A stretch of 64,000 bases of DNA, taken from contig CM067526.1 of NCBI GenBank assembly GCA_034509925.1, forward strand, positions 7,888,244-7,952,243, written 5' to 3'. Shown one piece after another: positions 15,816-26,865 of the stretch. The notes under the pieces are model-generated. The model did no database searches. It saw nothing but the letters and a program-made list of their open reading frames with translations, and was not told the DNA's origin. The position numbers were made by a program, and so were the translations under genes. The stretch's first letter is position 1. The number at the start of each line of letters is the position of its first letter. This DNA is from Hirudinaria manillensis (taxonomy: Eukaryota > Annelida > Clitellata > Hirudinida > Hirudinidae).

Positions 15816-16483
15816 AGTACATTTGAAATATTTCAGATAATTATATTTGGATGAAATATGACCAAAGATTCAACTGATTTTTAAACTAATATTAGCCCAT
15901 CTTCACCTAAATATTAGTAGCTAAGCACAATTTATGATTTTTTTTTATAAAATGGAGAGTTGTGGTTGATTAAGTTGGATTGTTGATAAAAGTCGCAACA
16001 ATCATGAATTGTTAAAAACGCGCGTTGAATTATCGGATGATGATAATCATAACGTGTTAAGCAGGCCCCAAATGACTGAAGTTTCATTCGTCCTCCAAGC
16101 CATCGCCACCCTCCTCGTGACTCTCAAGAAGAATCCATCCATCGTCAGTCAGTGAATGTTGCTCAGTTAAAATTGTTTAAAGTGAAATTCTTTGGCCTTT
16201 TTAGTTACATTTCCCAATGATTTCAAGTGATGTCAATAGTTTTGAAATGTTTAAATACTATCGTTACCAAGGCAACAAGCTGTGGAGAGAATCAATTAAG
16301 CTCTATCCACACCTGGTGAATTGCGCAACTTCTGCTGCTGCAAACAGCATGTCATCAGCCTCCTCCTCCTCGTTCTCGTCGCTGACAAACCTGAACAAAG
16401 TGATCAACAACGCTCTCCTGGAGTACATGGATCTCCTGCAACCACCTCCAATCTCCTCCTTGGAAAACGGAATTTCCAGATAA
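2426..16483 (+). CDS. MON2: MON2 homologue (Golgi/endosome trafficking regulator)
   Basis: MON2 is a large Arf-GEF-like scaffold (DCB, HUS and HDS regions, no Sec7 domain) that acts at the trans-Golgi network and endosomes. The conceptual product is 1813 aa against about 1717 in human and is collinear throughout. The N-terminal DCB part has [15 protein letters not shown] and [17 protein letters not shown]; later come [35 protein letters not shown] and the C-terminal YMDLLQPPP. Coding exons: 2426-2545, 2791-2854, 2965-3092, 3476-3607, 3927-4059, 4304-4404, 4824-4949, 5120-5320, 5482-5606, 5865-6004, 6341-6491, 6635-6948, 7234-7312, 7614-7849, 8111-8241, 8573-8677, 8910-9067, 9235-9322, 9536-9637, 9942-10052, 10310-10488, 10826-10988, 11198-11512, 11775-11979, 12327-12742, 12990-13208, 13378-13545, 13838-13966, 14090-14207, 14435-14501, 14653-14713, 15046-15172, 15472-15706, 16065-16147, 16272-16483. 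Exon 12 carries a Ser/Pro-rich insertion. The introns after 10988 and 15706 need GC donors. The start is the ATG aligning with the vertebrate N terminus. Confidence 0.95.
12031..12236. repeat. 35-bp tandem minisatellite, six copies
   Basis: Six head-to-tail copies of a unit beginning GTTCATGACTCGAGATG and ending CTCCTATCTGC lie in the MON2 intron between the exons ending at 11979 and starting at 12327. Copies start at 12031, 12066, 12101, 12134, 12169 and 12204. Copies 3 and 6 are 33 bp because they lack an AG/GA pair; copies 4 and 5 carry single substitutions. There are no spacers, so this is a minisatellite and not a CRISPR array. Confidence 0.95.
15779..15813. repeat. (ATT)n microsatellite in MON2 intron
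   Basis: About eleven ATT/TTA triplets in a row, in the intron that follows the GC donor at 15707. A second, imperfect (AAT)n run lies at about 15355-15395 in the preceding intron. Both are simple-sequence repeats; whether they are tails of lost retroelements cannot be told. Confidence 0.8.
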
Positions 16484-17277
16484 TTAGGAAATCTTGTTAC
16501 TTAAAAGCCTTTGAAATGCTTAGTTGATAAAGCCACTGACCTCCTTATTATTTTCTTCTTTGTACTGCCTGCTACTGAAAATTTATTCTGATTCACAAGG
16601 GGGCGTATAATAAGATAAGATATCGGACGTCCTCGTGCGTACTAACTCGATCCTGCGATTGATATTTGCAATCGACTTTAGCTGATAGGTAGGTGGGTGA
16701 CAAACCATTCGAGGGGTTTTGTTTACACGAATTCACGTTATGAGAATTTTTATAATGACTAATGGTATAACTAATTTAATAGTTTTTCATTTTAAAATTG
16801 TGAAAATCTCATTTTGATGAAAACAAGACGTTATTTTGTGTACATCTTGCGCATCTGCGACGAAGTTTACGTGCTCTCGGATCATTTCTCGTAACCGATT
16901 TCAGTCGAATCAGTAATTTTTTGTTGTTGATTGAATCTGTTCATGTACGTATTTTCAGTTCATCATGAGTTGCATTGAGTGGAAAGTAATTGTTTCCCCC
17001 ATTATCTTGGTTTCAGACGACATTTGTTGTCCCAATTGATTTATCAGTGGTCGTATTTAATCTTTATATAACAAAGTGTTCAACAATTGGTCTCCAAACT
17101 AATTTTGAATTCGATGCAAACACTTATGATTAGAGTGAATAAAGTTAATGTACATGCAAATGATCAATTATTCTAGGACTTCTGTGTGGTTAATCGTTTT
17201 GTAAAACCATTTTCTGGGAGATTTAAAGTCAGATAAATTACCATCAACAATTTTGTCTTCTCCCAAAGGACTAAGTT
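16484..17277. other. MON2 3' flank / untranslated region
   Basis: No coding signal. This is probably the 3' untranslated region of MON2 followed by spacer. No other gene or RNA is recognisable. Confidence 0.5.
17138..17143 (+). promoter_or_regulatory. possible MON2 polyadenylation signal
   Basis: A plain AATAAA hexamer about 655 bases after the MON2 stop codon. It is the first such hexamer I noticed downstream, but in AT-rich DNA it could be chance. Confidence 0.3.
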
Positions 17278-18151
17278 GGAGAGATTGGCAAAACATTCGT
17301 GAAGTCTGTGACAAAGTATCTAATTAGTAGTGACAATGAAAGTAAATAAACTGATGACAGTAAGTGTGGCTGTGAATTTCCCTGGTAAAGAAGGTATGTT
17401 CAAGTATTTCAACTGGTATTTCATTCATTAATAATTTTACTAAAACATTCGATTATTTAAAGAACATATTACTAACTTAGAGGTTCTGTGAGTTCTCCGT
17501 GGATATTTTAGTCAGTATGGTGGTGAGGAACTCATGATTTACTGAATTTCTGAATATATTTCTCATGCAAAACTAATATTGTTCAGATTTGGTGACAAAA
17601 TTAATTCATGACAAAGACCCAACAAAAGGAGTTTAGATATAAATGCAGATCAGGCATGCCTTGAGTTGGCCAAACTTGCAGATAAACTGCATAATCTCAG
17701 AGTTACCAAGAGTGACCAGTCCAAGCTTAGGGTGGATGAATACTTTGCATAGTCTGCCAAGGTTGTTAAGAGACTCATAGGCATCTCATCTTTAGATCAA
17801 TTTTTTAGGAAAGAGGTATCCTTGCAACTTCAATGACACAGAAAATAGTTTGAGGCAGATACATTATTACCTCATGATTGGTTAACAAGCAGATTATGTG
17901 TTTGTTATCTCAAAAAAAGTCCAAAAAAAAACATCAAATTTGTTAATGTCAAACATAGACAATATAAAGTTAAAAATAGAAAGTTTATTTTTAAATCTGC
18001 ATTCATAGACACCCAAGAGGTAAACAAATCAAATAAATTGGAGGAATTAATTGACTTTGATAATTGTATTCGTTCAAAGCAAGTTGAAAGTGAAGTATTT
18101 GCACCAGAGACTAAGAAACAAAATGAACATGAAAGTGAAGATGCAATGTGA
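17278..18151 (+). pseudogene. decayed coding relic, family not recognised
   Basis: Several stretches with protein-like composition follow each other on the plus strand but are broken by stops and frame changes. Residues GEIGKTFVKSVTKYLISS begin at 17278; DLVTKLIHDKDPTKGV begins near 17586; a frame change then gives DINADQACLELAKLADKLHN from about 17634, ending at an in-frame TAG near 17749 and continuing as SAKVVKRLIGISSLDQFF. Past further stops, a last open stretch ends at 18149-18151 with a Lys/Glu-rich tail. GT and AG dinucleotides at 17394 and about 17585 could mark a former intron. I do not recognise the family; a dead transposon or a pseudogene are both possible. Confidence 0.35.
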
Positions 18152-19356
18152 AGACAATAAAATTGCCAGCAATTGCAAATTTATACCATGATTCCAATTT
18201 ATAAATGACAGATTAATTCAAAACGTCTGGCAAGATCTCACAATATCATCTGAAATTATCATAGAAGTAATTATAATAATCTCTCCCTAAACCTCACTTC
18301 ACATTGTTCAGTCTATTGAACCCAAGTTATCATCTAAAATAACATTCTGCCACATGTACTCATATTAGCTGAGGTCGTTCAGAAATTGCAAAAACAAAGC
18401 GTAATTTGCTAGCAAAACAAGGATATAAAGTAAAATGCCTTTTAGATTAAATCTGCAATTGCCTTACAAAGTTTGACAAGTAGGTTAATGATTCGACTTG
18501 TACTCATTTTTCAAGTGCCAGTACGAGAACTGAAGGTTCCAGTACGAGTACTTGATGCTTGAACACCAGTACTAGTGCCTAGCACTATAAATCTACCGTG
18601 TAATTACCATGTTAAATAGCATAAAGGTTTCAGAATATAGAAATTCCTAAAATTAAATAATTAAATGTAAAGTTCAAAGGGTTTCATCAACAATTTCTTT
18701 ACCATCCAGCAAGGAAGGGCAACATTAAAGAAATTCGTTGGCATGAATAACAAATAATACTCAAACATGCATATTCAACAGTCAGTGAGGCACAAACTTG
18801 GAGCACCACAAAATAACAGCCAGACAATCCTAGCCTTCAAAGATCATTCATTAAATCGGATAAATCTGTTAATAACGAAATAAAAGAATCACGACATTGC
18901 AAACAATCATTGCAAACAATCATTGCTCTTGCATTTAGAATGTGCATACTTTTGATTCGACTGGCATGATAACAATATTAACCAATATAACAAGTTCTAC
19001 TCTTCAAGACTCCATCTAAGACTCAAAATAACCAGACTTTAAAAGATATTAAATAACATAAATCCTCTGAATAACAATGACGATAACGTTGCCGAAAGAA
19101 CGATGCATTGGAAGATGCATAGTATAACAATAATCGGGCCACACACTGCATTCTTAATGATGCCTTGCTTTAATGAGCATGCTCATCTGCTAATGCATGC
19201 ATTGCATATAACTATGATGAACGAAACTTTTACTGGACAAAAATTTTGTGAAATCAACATAAAGTCAACAAATAAAAAATAATAATAAAAACATTTCAAT
19301 GAGAACCTATGGCAGGCAAGAAAACAACGTTGCAAATGGGCCGTGACGTTCCGATT
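18152..19356. other. spacer and 3' flank of the MAP3K1-like gene
   Basis: AT-rich sequence with no supported gene. A short imperfectly repeated motif (variants of CCAGTACGAG/CCAGTACTAG) occurs around 18518-18575. The part nearest 19356 should be the 3' untranslated region of the minus-strand kinase gene. Confidence 0.45.
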
Positions 19357-22300
19357 TCAAACCCTGAAGAGGGGGTGTTTTAGGAGATCTTTGGCAAGAG
19401 GTCGGTCGGAGGGATTGATGTCCAGACACCTGAGCAGGAAATCTTTCAGGGCGGGATTCAAGTGGTCCGGTATGGGAGGAGGCTTGTCCGAAGAAGCAAT
19501 CTGTTTGACAAACGTTTAATTGTCCAACTGACGTATTATTACCTTTAAATGTTTAATTGCAAAACTTGTTTATTACTAGACTTATTCACCATATTTTTCA
19601 TATTACACATTGCATTATCCAGGTGCTCTTGTAATTAATTAATTGTCTGTAACTCCATCCATCCAATCATCCATCAATTCATCCATCCACCCACCCACCC
19701 ACTCATAATTAATTAATTACCACACGTTTCACAATCATCATCTTCAAAAGGTATTAGATCAAAAATAAATATTTATCAATTGAGGTTGCAGAATCACCAA
19801 AGAATTGCCAAAAGCAAAAAAATTCTAAAGGCAATTTTATAGCAGGAACTGGATGAAAAGATCATGATATGATTTTCTGTTCATAGAAATACATATCTAT
19901 TCTGGCATTGAAATATAATGAAATTTAAGGATTAATTATTGAGAAAAAAGATGCCATGACTAACAAGATGATTCACAATTTTCTGTATTAATATTCTATC
20001 TAATATGAGGCCATGCCAATACCATAACTGTTTCATTTTTCATATTTAAACAGATTGATTTTATTAATTTTTTATTAATAATGTTAAATTTAACCAACCT
20101 AGATAATTACATTATAGGTAGGTATGTAAAAAAATAGTATAATAATGTCATATATAATAATATAATAATAACAATAATGTCAATATATAATGTCAGCTTT
20201 AAAACAGCATATAATGAGTCCCTCATGTAATTGTTCAAGGTAGTAATCAACAAGAAATATTAAAATAGCTGGTTTGTTAGCTTAAAGATGAGGAACTTGC
20301 CTTAAACATGAGAGCCAAGTGATTGGAGAGATGTTTAGCAACCCAAGGAGGAGAACCAGTGAGCATTTCAATCACACAGCAACCCAAACTCCACACGTCA
20401 CAACTCCTACCGTAGTCTGCTCCTCTTAACACCTAGAAAAACAAACAGATGATGATTGTAGGCATTAGTTGAGTTGATAGATTCAGTAGAGTAACTAGTC
20501 TTTACACACATTTAACAAACCATATACATACAGTAAAACCTTTTATGAATTGGGGCATCCTAGAAACACAGTAAAACCTGCCCTTAGGGCCATATTTTCT
20601 ATGAACCAATTTTACTTAGTTTAAAAAAGACACCCAGTAAAAGGTCCAACCCACTCATGGGGACACTTTTTTCATGTAAAATCTAACTTTCCCTGTAGGT
20701 GGGTTACATTCACTCAAGTTACTCAGGTATAATTAAAAACATTCTTAATGTTGTTGAATGATTAAAAGTAAATTATGCTCGTCCAAGTAAAATGTTCCTT
20801 CCAAGCTGCAAAGAACAACAAATGCAACCTCAGGAGCCATGAAGGCCACAGTGCCCAGCAACTGTCCTTGGAATTCCCCTTGCATCGTCCTCGAAGATGA
20901 AAGTCGAGCGGAGGTGCCAAAATCACCGATGCGCAGTTTCTGCCCGGTGCTGTCCACCAAGATGTTCGCTCCTAGGTACGTGGTATAATTTTAAATTATA
21001 ATGTAAATAAATATAATCAACACATTTTCGTTTTCCACAGAAAATAACTACTAACTAATTAATTAATTATTAACTAATTAATATAATTGATAATTTCAGA
21101 TTGTATGTCTTACAATCTTGATGAATAAACAAAAACATTTTCTGATTGGACCTTTAAGATCTCTGTGAAGGATATGGTTGTCATGGAGATATAACAATCC
21201 CCTAAGGATCTGCAAAGTATACTTTGTCACCACACTCTCTGAAAAAGGGCCATACAATTCCAAGAGGGAAGAGATTGATCGGCCTGATTGAAATAAATAG
21301 ATAAATAAATAAATAATTAATTAATTAGTCAATTAATTAGACATTTTAGGACTGTCAAGGGAGGGAGGGTGTGCAAGTACCCATGGGCCTGACAATTTTT
21401 TACGATCCTGTAATATTATAATCGATAATGTCAAGTTCATACCTATATTACCATCAGGCCATTTTGACCACATTTTTGCATTTTTTATTTTTTAACTAAT
21501 TCAACACAAGCAACATTTCAGCCGACTGTGAGCCAAATACAGCCAACATAATTTTTAAGTCACACTCTAGAAAACATTTAAGTAAAAATGATAGTTTGGA
21601 GGGGATCTGAAATTGTTGACAAACAATGTCATTTACTCAATATTTCCATATAATGTAAAATAACAAACCAGGCATCCATTCAAAGAACATGAAGACGTGA
21701 GTAGACTGGAGCGTCGCTCCGAGAATCCTGACGATGTTTGGATGGCTGAGTTGAGCCATCGTTTGAACCTCATCCACAATTAACTTTTTCACCTTGTCTT
21801 GTTCTTCAACAGTATTCCTACAAAAGGATATCTGTGGCAAGAGACAAGGAATAAAATCAGTGTCGTTATCTTGAAGGATCGACATCAGTTAGGTACTTAA
21901 TACTACCAGTTTGACAGCCATCAAGGTACCAGTCTTGACGTCCCTGGCCTGATAACACGTGCAAGCCGCCCCCGACCCTATGATGGGACCCCTTTTCCAG
22001 TGAGTATTTTCCTCATAAGTGGTTGACTTCACAGCAGCAGAATCATTGCCAGAAGAACCATTTGAGGTAAAACTAGTCCAGGAGATCTTCGTCTCTTTAA
22101 GCTGATGGGAATGAATGAAATATTCTTCAGAATATATAAATTACCTTTATGAAATAGAACATTAATACAATAATTTATTATTTTATTTACTAAAACAATT
22201 TTTCTATAAACTGCAAGTTAAATATCAATGAAATTCCAGACCTCCTCCAGAAGACTTTGACTCATCGACCGAGGGTTCGAAGCCGAGAGTCCGGGAACGA

Positions 22301-25300
22301 AGGGCAACGCGTCCTGGTGCATGTCGGAAATGTTAAGGGCACGAGCCAGTGCCTCGGCCTCTTCTTTGTCGACCTCCTCCTTGCAGTGATAGCCTTCGGC
22401 TGAGGAATAATTTAGTTTGCGCGTCGATTAATCGGTCAATGCATTGAAAGAGTAAGAGAAATAAATAGTCAAAAACATTTCAAACCCAATGTGCTCTGAG
22501 GAGAGGAGTATGGAGTGGTGGCCACCTCGCTCTTGAATGAAACTTTATCAGAGACTGGAGTAGACGAAACCATGTCATCGAAGTCCTTGGCACTTCCAGC
22601 TGAACTCTGTCTTTTGTGGTGATTGCTTTCCTTCCAAGGAGGTAGTTTCGATGGTTTCTGAATCGTCTTGGAATCTCTGAGTCCGACATCCATCGGATGC
22701 GGGGGTAATACGTTGTCAGAATTAATAGGGGGTGATGTGGAGGTTGCAACATCTCTTGTTTTGGATCTCGCACCTTTACCTCTGGAGACATTTTGTTTTC
22801 TTGCCAGAACAGAAAACTCTGACAAAGATCTACAAAGAGAGTTTAGGTAGATGTAACCCTTAGCATAATCTGAATATTTGCTAGAAAGTGATGTCTCTCT
22901 AATAGATAAAATCATCTCTGGTGTCAGACTGCTGCTGTCTGTAGATTTCACAAAAACGCTATCATCAGAAATGGACAGGTTCTTTTTAAGACTTCTTCGT
23001 CTAGCATAAGAACTTCTTGTTGACCAAGAGTCTTGAACGGGAGAAGCCGTGGAACTCTTGATGCGTCTGTTGCACTCGGCGGAATTCTTAAAGCTACCGC
23101 TCCTGCCACACCAGTTGGCGCGACTGCTGTTTGGTCTGCATCTGGAGTTTGTCTTTTCTAACTGGATGCTTGGCACAGACCTCCTCCTATGAGCACCTGG
23201 GGAATCAATCCTTCCTTGATAATCAGGTAGTCTGATCTCTTCTTCAATCTTCAATAACTTTGATAGCAAAGCTTCTTTTAGAGTGGAGTCTATGAGAGCA
23301 GAGTTGCTAACATGAGAGAGTATGTGGTGATAGTTACTATTACTCTTTTCTGCATTAAGTCTCGTGATGCAGGACAAGACGTTCCGACTGGCTTTGCTTA
23401 TTCGGACGTGAGGATGAGGCAAATATTTCAAAGAAAAATCCAAGAATAAGTTCTTATCAGTAATATGAGGGTTGGCTTCGTAGCAGCCCACGAAACAGGA
23501 TGAACGACCGCTTGCAGATCCTTGAGGTCTATCGGTCTCGGAAAGTAAAAACATCTCCGGAAATAAATGCAGCAATCTGTTGAGGATTATCAGCTTTCCG
23601 TAGACCAATTGCCATTCTTCGACACTGAGCAAGTTGTTGTCGTTATTATTAAGTATCAGGTTCAATAGAAAATCCAAGTCCCCAAGAGGTAGTGAGCCTG
23701 TTTGTGGATATGCAAAACCATGTTTTAAAACTCATCATCAATAGCTTAGTATAATAAATACAACAAAAACATCAGAACTACAGTGGTAGAACAAACGTTA
23801 TGGCCATCAATTTTTTTATGATAACCTCAATTTTAAAAGTCATACAAAGCTCAAAATAAGAGGATATGCATAGTATTCACAAAGAATATAGATCTTAAAT
23901 TTTTTTAAAATTTGATTAAGAATTAAATGTAAATTCAACAAGAATATGTGCAAGACATTCATGACTCATAAGAACATTTATTTCCTACCTATGTGACCTG
24001 AGATACCTTTCCCAACTGCCAATTCTCCTTCTTGACATTTTACAAACTCTTCCAATGTTGAGATTGCCAATTGACCTGTTTTCCTATAAGGAAATGAATG
24101 ACTGATTTCGAAATATATTAATAAAAATCAAATTACTGATTAAAGTACATCCAGGTCTGCCAAGTCATAGGACTTTAATACCATAGTAACAATGTTAATT
24201 ATTAATGAACTCGACAAATTAGTAGCTAACTTGTTTCCATCAGAGCATTTGACAAATAAAGACATGATGAATGGTCTGAGAATAAACTTTAACTGGCTCT
24301 GCTGATTCTCATTTTGACACGGGGTGTAGAACAGAATGTTGCGAAAGGCTCTCTGATAATGACAATGACTGGATTTTAACGAGTATCGAAAGAGCATTTT
24401 AGTTTTTAAATAAGAATCCTTTATGCTGATATACAAAATAAACAATAACAAAATCAACAATAACAAAACAAAAATGATTAATTTTAATTTTTTAACCAGA
24501 GTTGCCACAAAGACTTTATAGACTGGATCGAGGACCAGATGCGAGAGGACAGACATGGCCGATTCAAAGGTGGCCAATGAACAGCTTTCCTGCTGTTCCT
24601 CCACCGTTTTGACACCCAGCAGTGAGACCTCTTCTGAAAAATATCTGAGACCAATTTCCCTGTCTGTCCAATTTTTTGAGATGAGTTTCTGAACAGTGTC
24701 GGCATTGAACGTCTGGGAAATAATTATGATTTTCAAAGAAAAAGCAAAATAAAAGAATTTATTTGACAAGTATTTATGTAATGTTAACATTGCCCTTTTA
24801 CTTTGTATTGGCCTTATTATGGGCAATGTAAAGAAATCACACATTTGGCTTGGGGTTTCAAATAATCCACAATATAAGTCTTCATCTTGTTGAATGTTAA
24901 TCAATGTAGTTGAACCTTGAGCCATTCCGGGATGATGTTTCTTAGATCAGGCATCACGTCATCCGGGAAAGTTGTTCCGGAGGATGTAGCCCCCTGTACC
25001 TCAATGCCACTTGCAGAACTATAACATACTTTGTTTCATCAGATAATTTCATCTAATAATTGTGAGCTATAAACTCTTAATTTCATTTTAATTTTATAAA
25101 AACTAAGTTCGATACATAAATAAAATCATAAATTACCTCTTATTTTGCTTCCAGATGGCTCGACACAAAGGACAAACGATCGGTTCTTTCTGCTGACTGC
25201 ATTCTTGGGTCCCTGAATAAATAAATAAATTAATTGATTTAATGAATAGAAGTGCCAAATTAATTGTTCGGAAGCTTATTTGATTAAATTGTCTATCAAA

Positions 25301-26865
25301 ATTTCCAACTACTGCACCAGTATAAAGTTGACAGCTTTGATGAAACTAAAAAAGTATGAACGCACATATGTCGATGCAATGTTGATGATATTTGTTCTGA
25401 CAATCTTTGCATTCAGTAAGGCTTTCACACTCCACTAACTCCAACAGGCAAATAGGACAAGTTTCTTCATCACTGTTTTCATTGCTAAATTTGGAAAACA
25501 TTTTTAGGAATGATAAAATTTGAATTCATCCATCTTAAATTGATGAACAAAATGGTACCTTTGTAAACATGATATATGAGCATTAATATAATACCTTAAA
25601 TGTACATTTTCTGTGGAATCCTTGGCAATAGGGACAAGTGAAATTGTTGTGATGTTTACAGAACTGCTGTCAGTAGCATCAACACTGGAAGATTTAGGAT
25701 TATCCTTCTTTATTGATGTGGCCTTTGGGATGGATTTGATCTTGGATCTCCTTCTTGCACTGAAGTTACGCAACAAGGCTTCAACCTGAATAAGTTGAAT
25801 AAGTTACTTAGTAAGAAGTAACAATTTTCATAAAAAATAAATATTTTCGAATCATTGGAAAGAACTTCTTTTTCATAAATATTATGTTTATGTTGACAAT
25901 TAGAAAAAATTGTTGTTACATATTTATGACAAAGTAAGGAAATACAAGATTTAAATTACAAGTGAAGCAAAAATAATGCCTAGCTGCGGCAATCAACAAT
26001 CAAGATCAGAATAATGAATTGCCAGGATTGCTATAATTTTCTTTAACAAAGTGGTGCATATCTGGAACTTCATCAACAAAGATGCGAAAGCCTGAAATAT
26101 CCCCAGATTTAAAAGTACTTGTGAATATTATGGAAATGTGGCATTCCAATTAGCAGTTCAGTTTATTTTTGCTTTATTTTCTGTTATTTTTATTGTTTTG
26201 TGCTGGCAATAAACAATGGTAATGATAATAACAATGACAAAAACAACAATGAAGACAATATAGTTCCTCAAAATATTCCAAACCTCAAAATTTTTCAATG
26301 TTCTCTTGCCCAGCATTGGATCAGTGATGGAAACTTGAAACACACGGAGCATGACAAAGAGAATGTGGACGCACAAAGTATCTTTCCCACAACTACATTT
26401 CTGTCAACAAGATAATAAAATTTTGTTAAAGGGCAAGATTTCAAAGATTTCACTTAAGAAGAAAAGAAATATTATACAAACATTAATGTTATTTTAACAA
26501 AAAAAAATGTTGGGGTCATCAACCTGAGAACCTATGGTGACTCTGTACTTATGATCAGGAGAGTCTCCTCCTATAAGAAACTGATGTGGACCTGTCTGCT
26601 GAAGAAAGTAAAGTCTTGCCTTCAAAGCTTTATCTATTATCTTTTTCATATCAGCTAATGCATAGGAGGATTGAGGATTAGAATAAACGATTTTGTTGCC
26701 AGATGAAATCGGCACTGAAATGTTGGGAGGCCTCGCTTTTGTGACCATTTGTGGAATTCTGGCATCGCTTGCAACCTGCCTGACAAAAGGTGATGGAGCA
26801 TGTGCATCGACTCTCGCGCCGTTACCATGAGAGGGTACGGCAGGCAATTGCCGTTTTTCAATCAT
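19357..26865 (-). CDS. MAP3K1: MAP3K1 (MEKK1) homologue: SWIM, RING, ARM and kinase domains
   Basis: MAP kinase kinase kinase of the JNK/ERK pathways that also carries an E3 ligase-type RING. The model gives 1219 aa. SWIM zinc finger (C-S-C, then C-V-H) at residues 116-126, after [10 protein letters not shown] and [18 protein letters not shown] starting CPIC near 222 and closing CPLC near 270; armadillo-like region at 300-560 ([13 protein letters not shown]); Ser-rich linker; possible ubiquitin-interacting motif near 870-885; kinase from about 945 with AVK, HRDLKGAN, DFG and APE all intact. Coding exons, 5' to 3' on the minus strand: 26524-26865, 26284-26400, 25595-25785, 25366-25484, 25137-25212, 24916-25018, 24497-24712, 24231-24352, 23989-24083, 22486-23697, 22242-22399, 21907-22101, 21669-21831, 21152-21283, 20829-20971, 20301-20432, 19357-19500. 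The intron after the exon at 20301 has a GC donor. The ATG at 26865 follows a TAG that could be a splice acceptor, so a further upstream coding exon is possible. Confidence 0.95.
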
